64,000 nucleotides of DNA from Nostoc sp. GT001 (GTDB lineage Bacteria; Cyanobacteriota; Cyanobacteriia; Cyanobacteriales; Nostocaceae), in contig NZ_JAUDRJ010000003.1 in NCBI RefSeq assembly GCF_030382115.1, forward strand, positions 5,579,740 to 5,643,739, given 5' to 3'. Numbering within the stretch: the first letter of the stretch is position 1; every line of letters starts with the position of its first letter. The position numbers were made by a program, and so were the translations under genes. The notes beneath the pieces were generated by a model, which was not told the origin of the DNA, did no database searches, and saw only the letters and a list, made by a program, of their open reading frames with translations. Positions 20,108 through 29,912 of the stretch are shown in pieces.

Positions 20108-20439
20108 AGCGATTTTCGATTTGGGATGAGCGGAGTGGAGGTAAAAATTTTACTTTCTATTTGGCTAAGTATTAGTCAGGATGCGTAGTGGTGCTAACTT
20201 GGAATGCCAAATACAGCTTGAGAAAATCTGTTCTTGTTTTAGATTACAGGATAGTGCAGCAAATATGAAAGTCTAAAAGCATAAAAATGGACTTTTTGAG
20301 TATTTTTGTATTGAATGGGTTACATCGTGCATATTTGATGCTAAAAAATTGTTTGCGAATAATTGTGACTATAGTTAGTGACACCAACTAGGTAGAATGT
20401 TATTTGCGGCAGTAGTATTAAAACAGGTGTATCCAGCCC
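20108..20439. other. Divergent promoter region blaI-like / comB
   Basis: These 330 AT-rich bases separate two divergent genes. A short palindrome 'actatagt' lies at about 20369 within 'gtgactatagttagtgac'. It might be an operator, but the match to a known BlaI site is poor. No gene is seen. Confidence 0.4.
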
Positions 20440-21180
20440 GTGAAGTTATTCGTATACCACACTCCTGAATTGACTCCAACGGATAAAGCGCCAGAATGTG
20501 CGATCGCAGTCGATGTCTTGCGAGCCACTAGCACAATAGCGACTGTCTTGGCATCTGGAGGCGAAGCTGTACAAGTATTCAGCGATTTAGATCAGTTAAT
20601 TGAAGTTAGCGAAAAATGGCCCCCTGAAAAACGTCTGCGGGCTGGAGAACGCGGCGGCGCGAAAGTCGCTGGTTTTGAGTTGGGAAACTCTCCCCTCGAC
20701 TGCACACCAGAATTAGTGCAAGAGCGGCGTTTGTTTATCAGTACCACAAACGGCACTCGTGCTTTACAAAGGGTACAAGACTCCCCAAATGTATTAGCAG
20801 CAGCCTTGATTAACCGGGCGGCGGTGGTGCAATTTCTCTTAGATAAGCAACCAGAGACAGTATGGATTGTCGGTTCCGGTTGGGAAGGCAGTTATTCCTT
20901 AGAGGATACAGTTTGTGCAGGTGCGATCGCTCATAGCATTTTGCAGCAAACCAAGTTGTCACCTGAAGAACTCGCTGGTAACGATGAAGTAATTAGTGCG
21001 ATCGCTCTTTACTCTCAGTGGCAAGATAACTTATTAGGATTACTTCACCAAGCTAGTCACGGCCAACGATTGTTGCGTCTTGACTGTCTAGATGATTTAA
21101 AATATTGTTCCCAAACTGATATTTTAGATGTCTTGCCAATACAACATGAAACGGGAGTATTAAAAAGTCAAAAGAAATAG
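20440..21180 (+). CDS. comB: 2-phosphosulfolactate phosphatase
   Basis: The 246-aa protein has the ComB pattern: [14 protein letters not shown] near residue 21, [27 protein letters not shown] and [17 protein letters not shown]. The archaeal enzyme hydrolyses 2-phospho-3-sulfolactate in coenzyme M synthesis. Cyanobacteria keep the protein without making coenzyme M, so the true substrate here is open. The start is GTG 20440. A G-rich low-complexity stretch (21190-21245) and its C-rich counterpart (21262-21310) follow the gene. Confidence 0.87.
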   Translation: MKLFVYHTPELTPTDKAPECAIAVDVLRATSTIATVLASGGEAVQVFSDLDQLIEVSEKWPPEKRLRAGERGGAKVAGFELGNSPLDCTPELVQERRLFISTTNGTRALQRVQDSPNVLAAALINRAAVVQFLLDKQPETVWIVGSGWEGSYSLEDTVCAGAIAHSILQQTKLSPEELAGNDEVISAIALYSQWQDNLLGLLHQASHGQRLLRLDCLDDLKYCSQTDILDVLPIQHETGVLKSQKK

Positions 21181-21329
21181 CGAATAGGGAGCAGAGGAGG
21201 CAGGGGGAGCAGGGGGAGCAGGGGAGACAAGGGAGACAAGGGGGAATTATTGATTGAACAAGTCTCTCCCTTGTCTCCTCCCTCTTCCTTGTCTACTTTG
21301 TCTCTTCTCCATGCCCAATGCCCAATGCC

Positions 21330-22220
21330 CTATTCCCCATGCTCAATTTTCAAATCTGTGAGCATTTGCCGGAGTCTTTGTCGCCAATGGGGGGGATAAG
21401 TCCCTAGAATTGCCGCAATTTTTCCACAAGCAAGGACGGAATAAGCAGGGCGACGGGCTGGTGTGGGATATTCGGCGGTTGTAATGGGGACAACACGTTC
21501 AACTTTCAAAGGGAAGCCTAGCTGTTGGGCTTCTTCAAAAATGGCGACGGCAAAATCATACCAGCTAGCAACGCCGCTATTAGTGTAGTGATAAGTGCCG
21601 CTAATTTCTGGAGTTAATTGGGGAATCGTCTGGGCTATAACTGCCGCTATATCTTGCGCCCAAGTCGGGCTACCAATTTGATCGGCGACAACACGGAGTT
21701 CTTGGCGTTCTGCACTTAGTCGCAGCATGGTTTTAACAAAGTTACTTTTGCCAAAGGTTCCATAAACCCAAGCTGTGCGGAGAATGAGATGATGGGCGCA
21801 ATTTTCCCGAATAGCTTCTTCTCCAGCGAGTTTGGTTTTACCATAAACACTCAACGGATTAGTCGCATCAGTTTCTTGGTAAGGGCTACAGCCATTGCCA
21901 TCAAAAACGTAATCGGTCGAAATATGAATTAGAAAAGCTCCTAACTTTTGGCTTTCTTGGGCAAGAAATAGGGGTGCAAAAGCATTAATAGCGGTAGCAA
22001 GTTCGGGTTCGCTTTCGGCTTTATCTACAGCAGTATAAGCGGCAGCATTAATGATGATTTGTGGCTGCTTGGATCTGATAACTTTGCGGAGGGTATCGGG
22101 TTGGGTAAGGTCTACTGTTGGGCGTGCTACTGAGATAATATCGCCGGATGATGAAAGTATTTGTTGTAGTTCCTTACCCACTTGACCGTTACTACCAATC
22201 AGCAAAATTGATTTAGTCAT
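21330..22220 (-). CDS. rfbD: dTDP-4-dehydrorhamnose reductase
   Basis: The 296-aa extended short-chain dehydrogenase has an N-terminal NAD(P) motif (GSNGQVGKELQ), INAAAYTAVDKAE, HISTDYVFDG and the catalytic YGKTKLAGEE (YxxxK). It performs the last step of dTDP-L-rhamnose synthesis. It is the most downstream gene of the polysaccharide cluster and lies 277 bp after rfbC. That gap carries a dispersed repeat with 'gagcgaagtcgag' and 'ctctcgtagagaag' motifs. Confidence 0.93.
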   Translation of the reverse strand: MTKSILLIGSNGQVGKELQQILSSSGDIISVARPTVDLTQPDTLRKVIRSKQPQIIINAAAYTAVDKAESEPELATAINAFAPLFLAQESQKLGAFLIHISTDYVFDGNGCSPYQETDATNPLSVYGKTKLAGEEAIRENCAHHLILRTAWVYGTFGKSNFVKTMLRLSAERQELRVVADQIGSPTWAQDIAAVIAQTIPQLTPEISGTYHYTNSGVASWYDFAVAIFEEAQQLGFPLKVERVVPITTAEYPTPARRPAYSVLACGKIAAILGTYPPHWRQRLRQMLTDLKIEHGE

Positions 22221-22497
22221 TTGTCATTTGTCACTTGTACTGAGTTTCGACTGCGCGGTAATCGAGCGAAGTCGAGATTCAACTACCGCGAAGCCGTTGG
22301 CGTGGTAACAGAGCGTAGTCGAAGTGCAGCCTCTCGTAGAGAAGTATTTGTCATTTGTACAAGAGAAGCCACGCTCACTCTTTAACGTGGTTTGAATTAG
22401 TCCGATGAAAGACAAAGTTTTTCCGCACACTATAAAAGTAAGCTTAGGGTATCACAAGAGGCTGGGTATCTGACAAAATCCAATGACCAATGACCAT

Positions 22498-23043
22498 TTA
22501 ATCAAATACTTCAGCAGTTCTGAAAGATTTACCCGCTTGGTCTTTAGCTGATAAAATTGGTGGTTCACTCAGGGGCCAATCTATCGCTAAATCTGGATCG
22601 TTCCATAGAATTGTGCGATCGCTTCGGGGCGCGTAGTAATCTGTAGTTTTGTAGAGAACTTCGGCTATTTCTGAAAGCGCCAGAAAGCCGTGAGCAAAGC
22701 CTGGTGGTATCCACAGTAGGCGTTTGTTTTTAGCACTGAGTTCATAACCTACCCACTTACCGAAGGTCGGCGAACTTGTTCTAATGTCTACGGCTACATC
22801 AAAAATAGTGCCAACAATCGCCCGAATGAGTTTACCTTGAGGTTGTTGGATTTGATAATGCAATCCACGTAAGACGTTTTGTTTAGAGCAAGAGTGATTA
22901 TCTTGGACGAAGTTCGTAACAATCCCTATCTCTTGAGCAAATTTTTGGTGGTTGTAAGCTTCAAAAAATAAACCGCGTTCATCTCCAAAGACTTGGGGTT
23001 CGAGTTGGATAACTTCGGGAATTTTGGTATGTACAATGCTCAT
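22498..23043 (-). CDS. rfbC: dTDP-4-dehydrorhamnose 3,5-epimerase
   Basis: The 181-aa cupin-fold protein shows RmlC landmarks: DERGLFFEAYN, NVLRGLHYQIQQPQGKLIRA with the catalytic His, VDIRTSSPTFGKW and IPPGFAHGFLALS. Length is standard. It acts between RmlB and RmlD. RmlB is not encoded in this window. Confidence 0.94.
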   Translation of the reverse strand: MSIVHTKIPEVIQLEPQVFGDERGLFFEAYNHQKFAQEIGIVTNFVQDNHSCSKQNVLRGLHYQIQQPQGKLIRAIVGTIFDVAVDIRTSSPTFGKWVGYELSAKNKRLLWIPPGFAHGFLALSEIAEVLYKTTDYYAPRSDRTILWNDPDLAIDWPLSEPPILSAKDQAGKSFRTAEVFD

Positions 23044-23061
23044 TAATATTATCAGTAATGT

Positions 23062-23140
23062 GCCACAGTCTTAATTATGAGAATAATTTAATACTTGTAT
23101 TTTACAGGTATTAGAATAAGATTTTGACTGTGGCTTTTTT
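23062..23140. repeat. Inverted repeat between rfbA and rfbC
   Basis: Outer arms gccacagtc (23062-23070) and gactgtggc (23126-23134) enclose a second small inverted pair (aatacttgtatttt / aggtatt). Six T follow on the plus strand, opposite to gene direction. In the direction of the genes it would form a hairpin without a U-tract, perhaps stabilising the 3' end of the upstream message. Confidence 0.55.
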
Positions 23141-23156
23141 CTTTTGAATAAGTAAA

Positions 23157-24233
23157 TCACGTTAGTTCAATTTGACAGTCATCGCCAATCATAAATCGCA
23201 AGGCTTTAGGGCGACGGGGTGCAAGATTCAATTGTGCCCTTTGTCCAATCACACTATCAATAATGCGCTGATGGATGCCGACAATTTTAGCACCTTCTAA
23301 AATAACGCTGTGTTCTAAATCAGTATCAATGAGTGTGACATTGTTAGCGATGCTACTATAAGGGCCAATAAAGCAGTTTTCTAAATGACAATTGCTACCA
23401 ATGATTACTGGCCCCCGAATTGTGCAGTTAATTACTTTAGATTTTACCCCGATTTGGACTCGTCCAATAATCTGACTTTGGGCATCAATTTCGCCCACAA
23501 CTGATGCTGTCAGATAAGTATCGAGAATCAATCTATTAGCTTCTAATAAATCATCTTTTTTACCAGTATCTAACCACCAGCCTTGGAGATTGTGGGCTAC
23601 AACCTGCTTTTGCTGATTAATCAGGTATTGAATAGCATCGGTGATTTCCAACTCGCCTCTGGTGGAAGGTTGAATATTTGCGATCGCATCATAAATAAGG
23701 TGAGAAAAGAAATAAACCCCTACCAATGCCAGATTTGAAGGAGGAACTTTGGGTTTTTCAATTAACTGTAATACCCGTCCTGTTTCATCCACCTGAGCCA
23801 CACCAAAGGCACTAGGGTTAGCAACTGAACGTAAGAGAATCAAAGCATCTGGCTGTTGTTGGCTAAATTGTTGCAGAAAGTAACGTAACTCACCTAGTTG
23901 AATCAGGTTATCTCCTAAGTACATAACAAAGGGAGAATCTCCTAAAAAAGGACGAGCGATTTGGACGGCGTGAGCAAGTCCAAGTGGCTTATCTTGTACG
24001 ATGTAGGTAATGTTCGCTCCAAAGTTTTCTCCATTTCCGGTTTTTCCTTGGACTTCTGCCCCGGTTTCTGGACTGATGATGATGCCAATATCAGTAATAC
24101 CAGCCGCGACCATTTCTTCAATGCCATACCATAAAACCGGTTTGTTAGCAACTGGTACAAGTTGTTTTGCCCCGCTGTAGGTGAGGGGACGTAAGCGTGT
24201 ACCTTTACCGCCAGAAAGAATTAGTGCTTTCAT
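23157..24233 (-). CDS. rfbA: Glucose-1-phosphate thymidylyltransferase, long type
   Basis: The 358-aa nucleotidyltransferase has the signature LSGGKGTRLRPLTYSGAKQL at the N terminus, YLGDNLIQ with the metal Asp, and WWLDTGKKDDLLEANRL. The C-terminal third (RVQIGVKSKVINCTIRG..IGPYSSI) is a left-handed beta-helix. It is therefore the long RmlA-like form rather than the 290-aa enterobacterial type. The product dTDP-glucose feeds rhamnose synthesis with the neighbouring RmlC and RmlD. Confidence 0.9.
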   Translation of the reverse strand: MKALILSGGKGTRLRPLTYSGAKQLVPVANKPVLWYGIEEMVAAGITDIGIIISPETGAEVQGKTGNGENFGANITYIVQDKPLGLAHAVQIARPFLGDSPFVMYLGDNLIQLGELRYFLQQFSQQQPDALILLRSVANPSAFGVAQVDETGRVLQLIEKPKVPPSNLALVGVYFFSHLIYDAIANIQPSTRGELEITDAIQYLINQQKQVVAHNLQGWWLDTGKKDDLLEANRLILDTYLTASVVGEIDAQSQIIGRVQIGVKSKVINCTIRGPVIIGSNCHLENCFIGPYSSIANNVTLIDTDLEHSVILEGAKIVGIHQRIIDSVIGQRAQLNLAPRRPKALRFMIGDDCQIELT

Positions 24234-24324
24234 AAGGATTTAGGATTAATTACAAGTCATTAGTCAAGATAATCTGAAATCTTGACAAAATCCCAAATCA
24301 TTGCATTTAAATTCTGGCGTTGAT

Positions 24325-25419
24325 TTATAGGTAACGGGATAACACCTCGGCGGTTGCTTTTCCTGTTTTTTCCCAACTGAATTTTTGAGAGTGAGTAATA
24401 CCTTGACTAGAAAGGCGCGATCGCAATTCTGAATTAGTTGCAATAGACTGCATTGCCTCTGTAATTTCTCCGGTGTTGTAGGGATTGATCAGAATCGCCG
24501 TATCGCCAGCCACTTCAGGTAAAGAAGAGAGATTGGAGGTAATCACGGGAGTACCACAAGCCATTGCTTCGAGAACAGGTAAACCAAAACCCTCCCAGAG
24601 ACTAGGAAAAACCAGAGCGATCGCTTCATTGATGATTTTTGGTAATTCGCTGTAAGGTACATAGTCAAGGAACTTCACCTGATTAGTTACACCCAATTCT
24701 GCAACTTGTATTTTTAAAGTCGGGGTGTAACGCGAATCAATTGGCCCTACTAACCATAGTTCATAGTCTTTGCAGTTAGGTAACGCCGCAAAAGCACTGA
24801 TGAGTCGCTGGATGTTTTTGTAAGGATCTTGGCGACCAATATAGAGAAAGTAGTTGCTGGTGGGGAGGTTGAGAGGAAGGAAGTGAGTGCGATCGTGCGC
24901 TAAAGGAATCGGAGTAATTTTACTGGCGGGAATTTGGTAAAAATCAGTGATGTCTTTAGCCGTAGTCTGGGAGATGCAAATAATGTGTTGTGCTTGCTTA
25001 AGAACTTGGGGAGTGTAGTAGCGATGGTAGGGTGTAAGTGGTGAAAAGCGTTTGCCAAAGCGCAACGGTATCATGTCAAAAGATGTGACAACAAAACGGC
25101 AGTTGCTATAAAGGGGTGCTTCCGGTAGCGGGGAGAATAAAAGATTAGATTTGAGATTTTTATATATTTGTGGTAATTGAAATTGTGTCCAAATCAGGCG
25201 CTTAAAATGACCTTTTGTACCGTGGTCTGGTGTTAAGTTTGACGGTATTGGATAGCAGTCAAAATAGGGACATTTTTGCGCTACTAATAGAGTCGGTTGC
25301 AAAGATTTTAAATAAGGAAAAAGGTTTTGAGCATAGTTGCCTATACCCGTTGGTTTAGACAAGAGAATAGATAAGTTAATAATTAATTGTTTGGCAGAGG
25401 TATTATCTACTATTTTCAT
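24325..25419 (-). CDS. GT4-family glycosyltransferase
   Basis: The 364-aa GT-B fold enzyme has an N-terminal glycine-rich acceptor loop (LLSKPTGIGNYAQNL), a nucleotide-sugar domain starting YFLYIGRQDPYKNIQRLI, and the E(x7)E motif in [21 protein letters not shown]. It adds a sugar, possibly mannose or rhamnose, to the growing glycan at the cytoplasmic face. Its start overlaps the stop of the upstream glycosyltransferase (TAATG type). Confidence 0.88.
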   Translation of the reverse strand: MKIVDNTSAKQLIINLSILLSKPTGIGNYAQNLFPYLKSLQPTLLVAQKCPYFDCYPIPSNLTPDHGTKGHFKRLIWTQFQLPQIYKNLKSNLLFSPLPEAPLYSNCRFVVTSFDMIPLRFGKRFSPLTPYHRYYTPQVLKQAQHIICISQTTAKDITDFYQIPASKITPIPLAHDRTHFLPLNLPTSNYFLYIGRQDPYKNIQRLISAFAALPNCKDYELWLVGPIDSRYTPTLKIQVAELGVTNQVKFLDYVPYSELPKIINEAIALVFPSLWEGFGLPVLEAMACGTPVITSNLSSLPEVAGDTAILINPYNTGEITEAMQSIATNSELRSRLSSQGITHSQKFSWEKTGKATAEVLSRYL

Positions 25420-26579
25420 TAAATAATGGTTCTATAAGCGTTTAATGTTTCTTTTGCCGTTCTTTCCCAAGAAAATAATTTTGCTCTGGCTTTCCCTTGA
25501 TAAATTAATTCTTGACGTAACTGAGAATTACTGATTACTTTCAGTATGGCTTCCCCTAGTTGGATAGAGTTACTAGGGTCAACTAGTATAGCAGCATCTC
25601 CTGTAACTTCTGGAATTGAGGAAGTATTGGAACTGATCACAGGAGCGCCTAGAGTCATTGCTTCCAATACAGGTAAACCAAACCCTTCGTAGTGAGATGG
25701 ATAAACGAAGACATCAGCTTTTGAGTAAAATAATGCAACTAATTCATTGGATAGGTAATTAAGATGATGAATTTGGTTTGCCCAAGGGGAATTTTCAATA
25801 GCTGCAAATATCGGTTCGTAATTCCATCCTTTCTTACCAATTAATATTAATTGATGTTCAATTTTATACTTTTCTTTTAAAAAATTAAAAGCTGTGATTA
25901 TAGTATTAATATTTTTTCTTGGCTCTATTGTGCTGACAAAAAGTAGATATGGCTTAGAAAAATCATAATTAGCTTGTTTTTCTAGCTCTTGGGCAATTTC
26001 CTCAGACAAGTAATTAGGATAGTAGCGACTAGCTAAAGGTGTAACATAGACTTTGCTGGGGTCTACTTTCAAATATTCAATAATATCTTTTTTAGAGCTT
26101 TCTGAAATTGTTAGAACTAAATCTGTCCACTGTAAACATCGCTTTACCTTTTCTGTATATGTTTTTACAACTGAATCTATATAGTTAGGATATTTAATAA
26201 AAGTCAGATCATATATATTCATTACCTTTAAACTATTTTGACAGGGATAAACTGAGTAATTTGTACCATGTAATATATCTGGAGAACCAAAATATTTTTC
26301 AAAGTAAGATAAACTAGGTTTAAACGCTAAAGCTAATAATAAATCTGAAATTCTTACAGGTAAAGGCAAGAGATACTGTTGAGAAGAATGTTTAAAAGAT
26401 TTAGGAAACCTGAAATCACCCCGAAGCCAATTTTTTAACCCTGGTTGATACACTACTCCTAACTGAAAATTTTCTTCTTTTTGTAATACATCAAGAGCGC
26501 ATATCAAATTAGCAACATAAAAGCCAACCCCACTGGGTTTTGAATCCACTGGGGTGGCATCAACTACAATTTTTAGCAT
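25419..26579 (-). CDS. GT4-family glycosyltransferase
   Basis: The 386-aa protein has the same architecture as its downstream neighbour: a [15 protein letters not shown] acceptor loop, [19 protein letters not shown], and the E(x7)E block [21 protein letters not shown]. The two are divergent, so they probably make different linkages. The gene lies 8 bp downstream of gmd, suggesting use of GDP-mannose or a GDP-deoxysugar. Codon use is more AT-rich than that of gmd and the rml genes. Confidence 0.88.
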   Translation of the reverse strand: MLKIVVDATPVDSKPSGVGFYVANLICALDVLQKEENFQLGVVYQPGLKNWLRGDFRFPKSFKHSSQQYLLPLPVRISDLLLALAFKPSLSYFEKYFGSPDILHGTNYSVYPCQNSLKVMNIYDLTFIKYPNYIDSVVKTYTEKVKRCLQWTDLVLTISESSKKDIIEYLKVDPSKVYVTPLASRYYPNYLSEEIAQELEKQANYDFSKPYLLFVSTIEPRKNINTIITAFNFLKEKYKIEHQLILIGKKGWNYEPIFAAIENSPWANQIHHLNYLSNELVALFYSKADVFVYPSHYEGFGLPVLEAMTLGAPVISSNTSSIPEVTGDAAILVDPSNSIQLGEAILKVISNSQLRQELIYQGKARAKLFSWERTAKETLNAYRTII

Positions 26580-26587
26580 CAGAATAT

Positions 26588-27559
26588 TTAAGCTCCGCCG
26601 TTGCTCAATTTTTTTAGATCATAGTCAACCATTAACTCAATCAATTGCTCAAAGGAATGCTGAGGCTGCCAACCTAACTCCGTCTTAATTTTATTAATGG
26701 AACCAACTAACTGCACTGGTTCATCAGAGCGATAAAAAGCAGGATCAACTGAGACATAATCTTGCCAGTTGAAACCAACGCAGTTAAAAGCACACTCAAC
26801 GAGTTCTCTGACAGAGTGAGTTTCACCACTAGCAATGATATAGTCATCAGGTTGTGCTTGCTGCAACATCAGCCACATAGCGTAAACAGCATCCTTGGCG
26901 TAGCACCAATCACGACGGGCATCTAGGTTGCCTAATTTTAGTTCATTTGCTAAACCCAGTTTAATTTGAGCAGCTGCATGGGTGATTTTACGAAATACAA
27001 ATTCTGTCCCACGTCGAGGCGATTCGTGAGTATAAGTAATACCACAGCAGTTGTAAAGATTGTATTTCTCTCGATAGTTGACAGTCATCCAATGAGCATA
27101 TGCTTTGGCAACACCATAAGGGTTCCGCGGACGAAAGGCAGTGCGTTCAGTTTGAGGTGATTCATCAGGTTGACCGAAGACTTCACTACTAGATGCTTGA
27201 TAGAATCTGGCATCTGGTTTGCAGCGACGAATAGATTCTAAAATACGGGAGACACCAAGGGCTGTATATTCAGCAGTGAGAGCAGGTTGTGTCCAAGACA
27301 GAGGAACATAGCTTTGAGAGGCGAGATTATAAATTTCGTCAGGTTGAGCTTCGGTAATCACATCCATTAAAGATGACTGATCTAAAAGGTCGCCAGAGAG
27401 GATTTGGATATCGCCAGAAAGGTGATTGATGCGCTCAAGATTACTGGAACTTGAGCGGCGGACTAAGCCGAAGACTTGATAGCCTTTGGTTAGTAGTAGT
27501 TCAGCAAGATAAGAGCCATCTTGTCCAGTTAAACCGGTAATGAGAGCTTTTCTAGTCAC
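26588..27559 (-). CDS. gmd: GDP-mannose 4,6-dehydratase
   Basis: The 323-aa extended SDR enzyme has the NADP loop GLTGQDGSYLAELLL, YNLASQSYVPLSW, the catalytic Ser-Ser-x-Glu region YQASSSEVFGQ, and YGVAKAYAHW (YxxxK). It makes GDP-4-keto-6-deoxymannose, precursor of GDP-D-rhamnose or GDP-L-fucose. No reductase for that second step (Rmd or WcaG) is in the window. A 257-bp AT-rich gap upstream probably carries an internal promoter. Confidence 0.93.
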   Translation of the reverse strand: MTRKALITGLTGQDGSYLAELLLTKGYQVFGLVRRSSSSNLERINHLSGDIQILSGDLLDQSSLMDVITEAQPDEIYNLASQSYVPLSWTQPALTAEYTALGVSRILESIRRCKPDARFYQASSSEVFGQPDESPQTERTAFRPRNPYGVAKAYAHWMTVNYREKYNLYNCCGITYTHESPRRGTEFVFRKITHAAAQIKLGLANELKLGNLDARRDWCYAKDAVYAMWLMLQQAQPDDYIIASGETHSVRELVECAFNCVGFNWQDYVSVDPAFYRSDEPVQLVGSINKIKTELGWQPQHSFEQLIELMVDYDLKKLSNGGA

Positions 27560-27816
27560 AGTTATAATCCTACTGTTAAAAAAATAAAATTTAAAAGTTT
27601 ATTCAGTATATGTTATGGCAAACTATTTAGTGAAAATCCAAAACTTTGTTTTACAATTAAGTCTGAAATGCTCTATTTTTGTAATTTCAACTAAGACCAC
27701 AACAGTTGTCAAGGTTGTATTGCTGCCGATAGGGAAAAATCATCTAATGAGAATGAGCTTTTCTAAAAAAGTAAATTTAGTTTAAGCGTTTTTACGCTAG
27801 AGTTAAATTCCTATAT

Positions 27817-28992
27817 TTAACTCATAAAAAATTGCTTTTTAATCTCCTTTTCAGAAGTTTTTTTAGGAAGTTCTAAAACATCTATATATGCTTGAGTTAC
27901 TTGCTTTGCTGCTTTCGACCAGGAAAAATTATTGGCTTGTCTTGGACTATTAAACCTCAACACCTGACGCAATTTGTCATCTTGAAGTTTTGCAAATCCT
28001 GCCACGATATCAGCTTCATTTGTAGGATCTACATATAAAACTGCATCTTTGCCAACTTCAGGTAAACTCGTAGTATTAGAAGTTATAACAGCTGCACCAA
28101 GATCCATTGCCTCTAACACTGGCAATCCAAATCCTTCATAAATTGATGGATAAACAAATGCCCAACAATTTTTATATAGCCAGTTTAGTGTATCATCATC
28201 CACATACCCTAGTCTACGAATATGCTTAGTCAAGCCTATATTGACAATGAAACTTTCAAGATCGTCTTCTAACCATCCTTGTCCTCCTGCTAAAACCAAA
28301 GGTTTAGGATCGTTATAAATATCGATATATTTTTTGTACGCCAACAAAGTTCGGCGTAAGTTTTTCCTTGGTTCTAAAGTACCTACAGAAAGCCAAAAAT
28401 TATCAGGTTCGAGGTCAGCAATAGGTTTTTCCTTATGATCATCCTGAAAACGACTTCCTAAATAGACTACGCGAGTTCTTTCTATTGGAAAGTGGGGAAA
28501 TATTTCCAGAAATCGTTGTCTAGAATATTCAGAAATAGCAATAATTAAGTCAGCTTGCATTGCTGCATTGAAAACACCATTAAAACAATTCCATCGGTTG
28601 GCCTCAGAAGTATATTCTGGATGATCTAGGAAACTCAGATCATATAAAGTATAAACAAACCGAGCAGAAGTAAAACGAGGACATGAAAAGTTGTTCCCGT
28701 GAACAATATCTGGATTTCCCAATTTTTCTTCATCAATTGCTGCTGAAGTACTCCAAAAAGCTAGAGATTCATGATGTGAGAAATGGTCTAGTAGATGAGT
28801 ACAATTACTTTTATGAAGGCGGCACGTGCTAGTTCCATGCTCTGTATCCCAAAAAGTGTTTCCAAATGCGGAGTAAAGCAAATACTCATTATTCTTGTCG
28901 CAGCTTACTAGGTGTTTTATAAGACTATCAGCAAAGTATCCACATCCTGCCTTGGCTTTTCCAGTTTGACTAATATCAAAACCGATCCTCAT
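27817..28992 (-). CDS. GT4-family glycosyltransferase
   Basis: The 391-aa GT-B enzyme carries GKAKAGCGYFADSLI near its N terminus, FWLSVGTLEPRKNLRRTL, and the E(x7)E block [21 protein letters not shown]. Its start overlaps the stop of the GT2 gene by 4 nt, so translation is coupled. The C-terminal tail KKTSEKEIKKQFFMS is basic. Confidence 0.87.
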   Translation of the reverse strand: MRIGFDISQTGKAKAGCGYFADSLIKHLVSCDKNNEYLLYSAFGNTFWDTEHGTSTCRLHKSNCTHLLDHFSHHESLAFWSTSAAIDEEKLGNPDIVHGNNFSCPRFTSARFVYTLYDLSFLDHPEYTSEANRWNCFNGVFNAAMQADLIIAISEYSRQRFLEIFPHFPIERTRVVYLGSRFQDDHKEKPIADLEPDNFWLSVGTLEPRKNLRRTLLAYKKYIDIYNDPKPLVLAGGQGWLEDDLESFIVNIGLTKHIRRLGYVDDDTLNWLYKNCWAFVYPSIYEGFGLPVLEAMDLGAAVITSNTTSLPEVGKDAVLYVDPTNEADIVAGFAKLQDDKLRQVLRFNSPRQANNFSWSKAAKQVTQAYIDVLELPKKTSEKEIKKQFFMS

Positions 28993-29912
28993 AATCTTTT
29001 CAATAGTAAAACTAAATTTTTAATCAGAAATATATTGGCAGCAATTAACCACCAAATCATCCTGACTGATGCATTAACTGAAATCGATTTTTTCCAATGA
29101 TAAAATGACCACAGACTATTAAAAATTACTGCATTCACAAAAATCATGTTTTGAAGAGGTTTTGTTCTGTCTAACTTCCAATTCTCTTCTATCTTTACGT
29201 GTGCGTAAGCAAAAATCCATTTATCTGGCACATTTCCAAATTTGGAATGCATCATATTATTTATTTCATAATGCACAGCTATCCGTTGACCCAGTGTTTT
29301 ATTAGTCTTATATAAGCGAGAACCAGAAAGCTTGCGTGGTATATAATGAAATGCTGTATTCTTTGCATAACGAAGCCACAACTCATAGTCCATACAGTAC
29401 TTGAGAGAATCATTCAAGTCGCCATATTTTTTAACTAGACTACGGCGAAAAAATACTGATGGTTGGCAGAGAAAACAAGTTTCGATTAAACGTTGATAAT
29501 TCCAAGCCTCAGTCGGATAAGCTTCAATAACTCGGTCTTGTTCATCAATGTGATCGGCATCACCATATATAGCTTCTATATTGGGATAAGATTCAAAAAT
29601 CTCTTTAATCGCCTGAAAAGTTCCTGGATAGTAAATATCATCAGAATTAATCCAAGCAATTATGTCACCTGTGGTCATAGCGATACCTTTATTAACGGCA
29701 TCTGCTTGTCCTTTATCAGGTTCTGAAACCCACTTTATGTACTTATCGTAATTTTTTAAGATTTCTACAGTCCCATCGGTACTAGCACCATCACAGATTA
29801 CATACTCCATTTCTGTATCTGCCAATTGTTGAGATAGCACACTCTGTATAGTTCTTTCTATAAAACAACCCTGACCAAAAGAAGGTGTAATAACGCTAAA
29901 TTTTAAGTTCAC
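28989..29912 (-). CDS. GT2-family glycosyltransferase
   Basis: The 307-aa protein has a GT-A core: SVITPSFGQGCFIERTIQSV, ICDGASTDGTVEIL, and the metal-binding DxD-like block AWINSDDIYYPGTF. Hydrophobic segments near the C terminus (around FNSLWSFYHW and WWLIAANIFLIKNLVLLL) would anchor it to the membrane. It overlaps both neighbouring glycosyltransferase genes by 4 nt. Confidence 0.87.
   Translation of the reverse strand: MNLKFSVITPSFGQGCFIERTIQSVLSQQLADTEMEYVICDGASTDGTVEILKNYDKYIKWVSEPDKGQADAVNKGIAMTTGDIIAWINSDDIYYPGTFQAIKEIFESYPNIEAIYGDADHIDEQDRVIEAYPTEAWNYQRLIETCFLCQPSVFFRRSLVKKYGDLNDSLKYCMDYELWLRYAKNTAFHYIPRKLSGSRLYKTNKTLGQRIAVHYEINNMMHSKFGNVPDKWIFAYAHVKIEENWKLDRTKPLQNMIFVNAVIFNSLWSFYHWKKSISVNASVRMIWWLIAANIFLIKNLVLLLKRL

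Noticed and set aside
22224..22430. 68-aa minus-strand gene between rfbC and rfbD
   Set aside because: It overlaps a dispersed repeat and lacks coding character.
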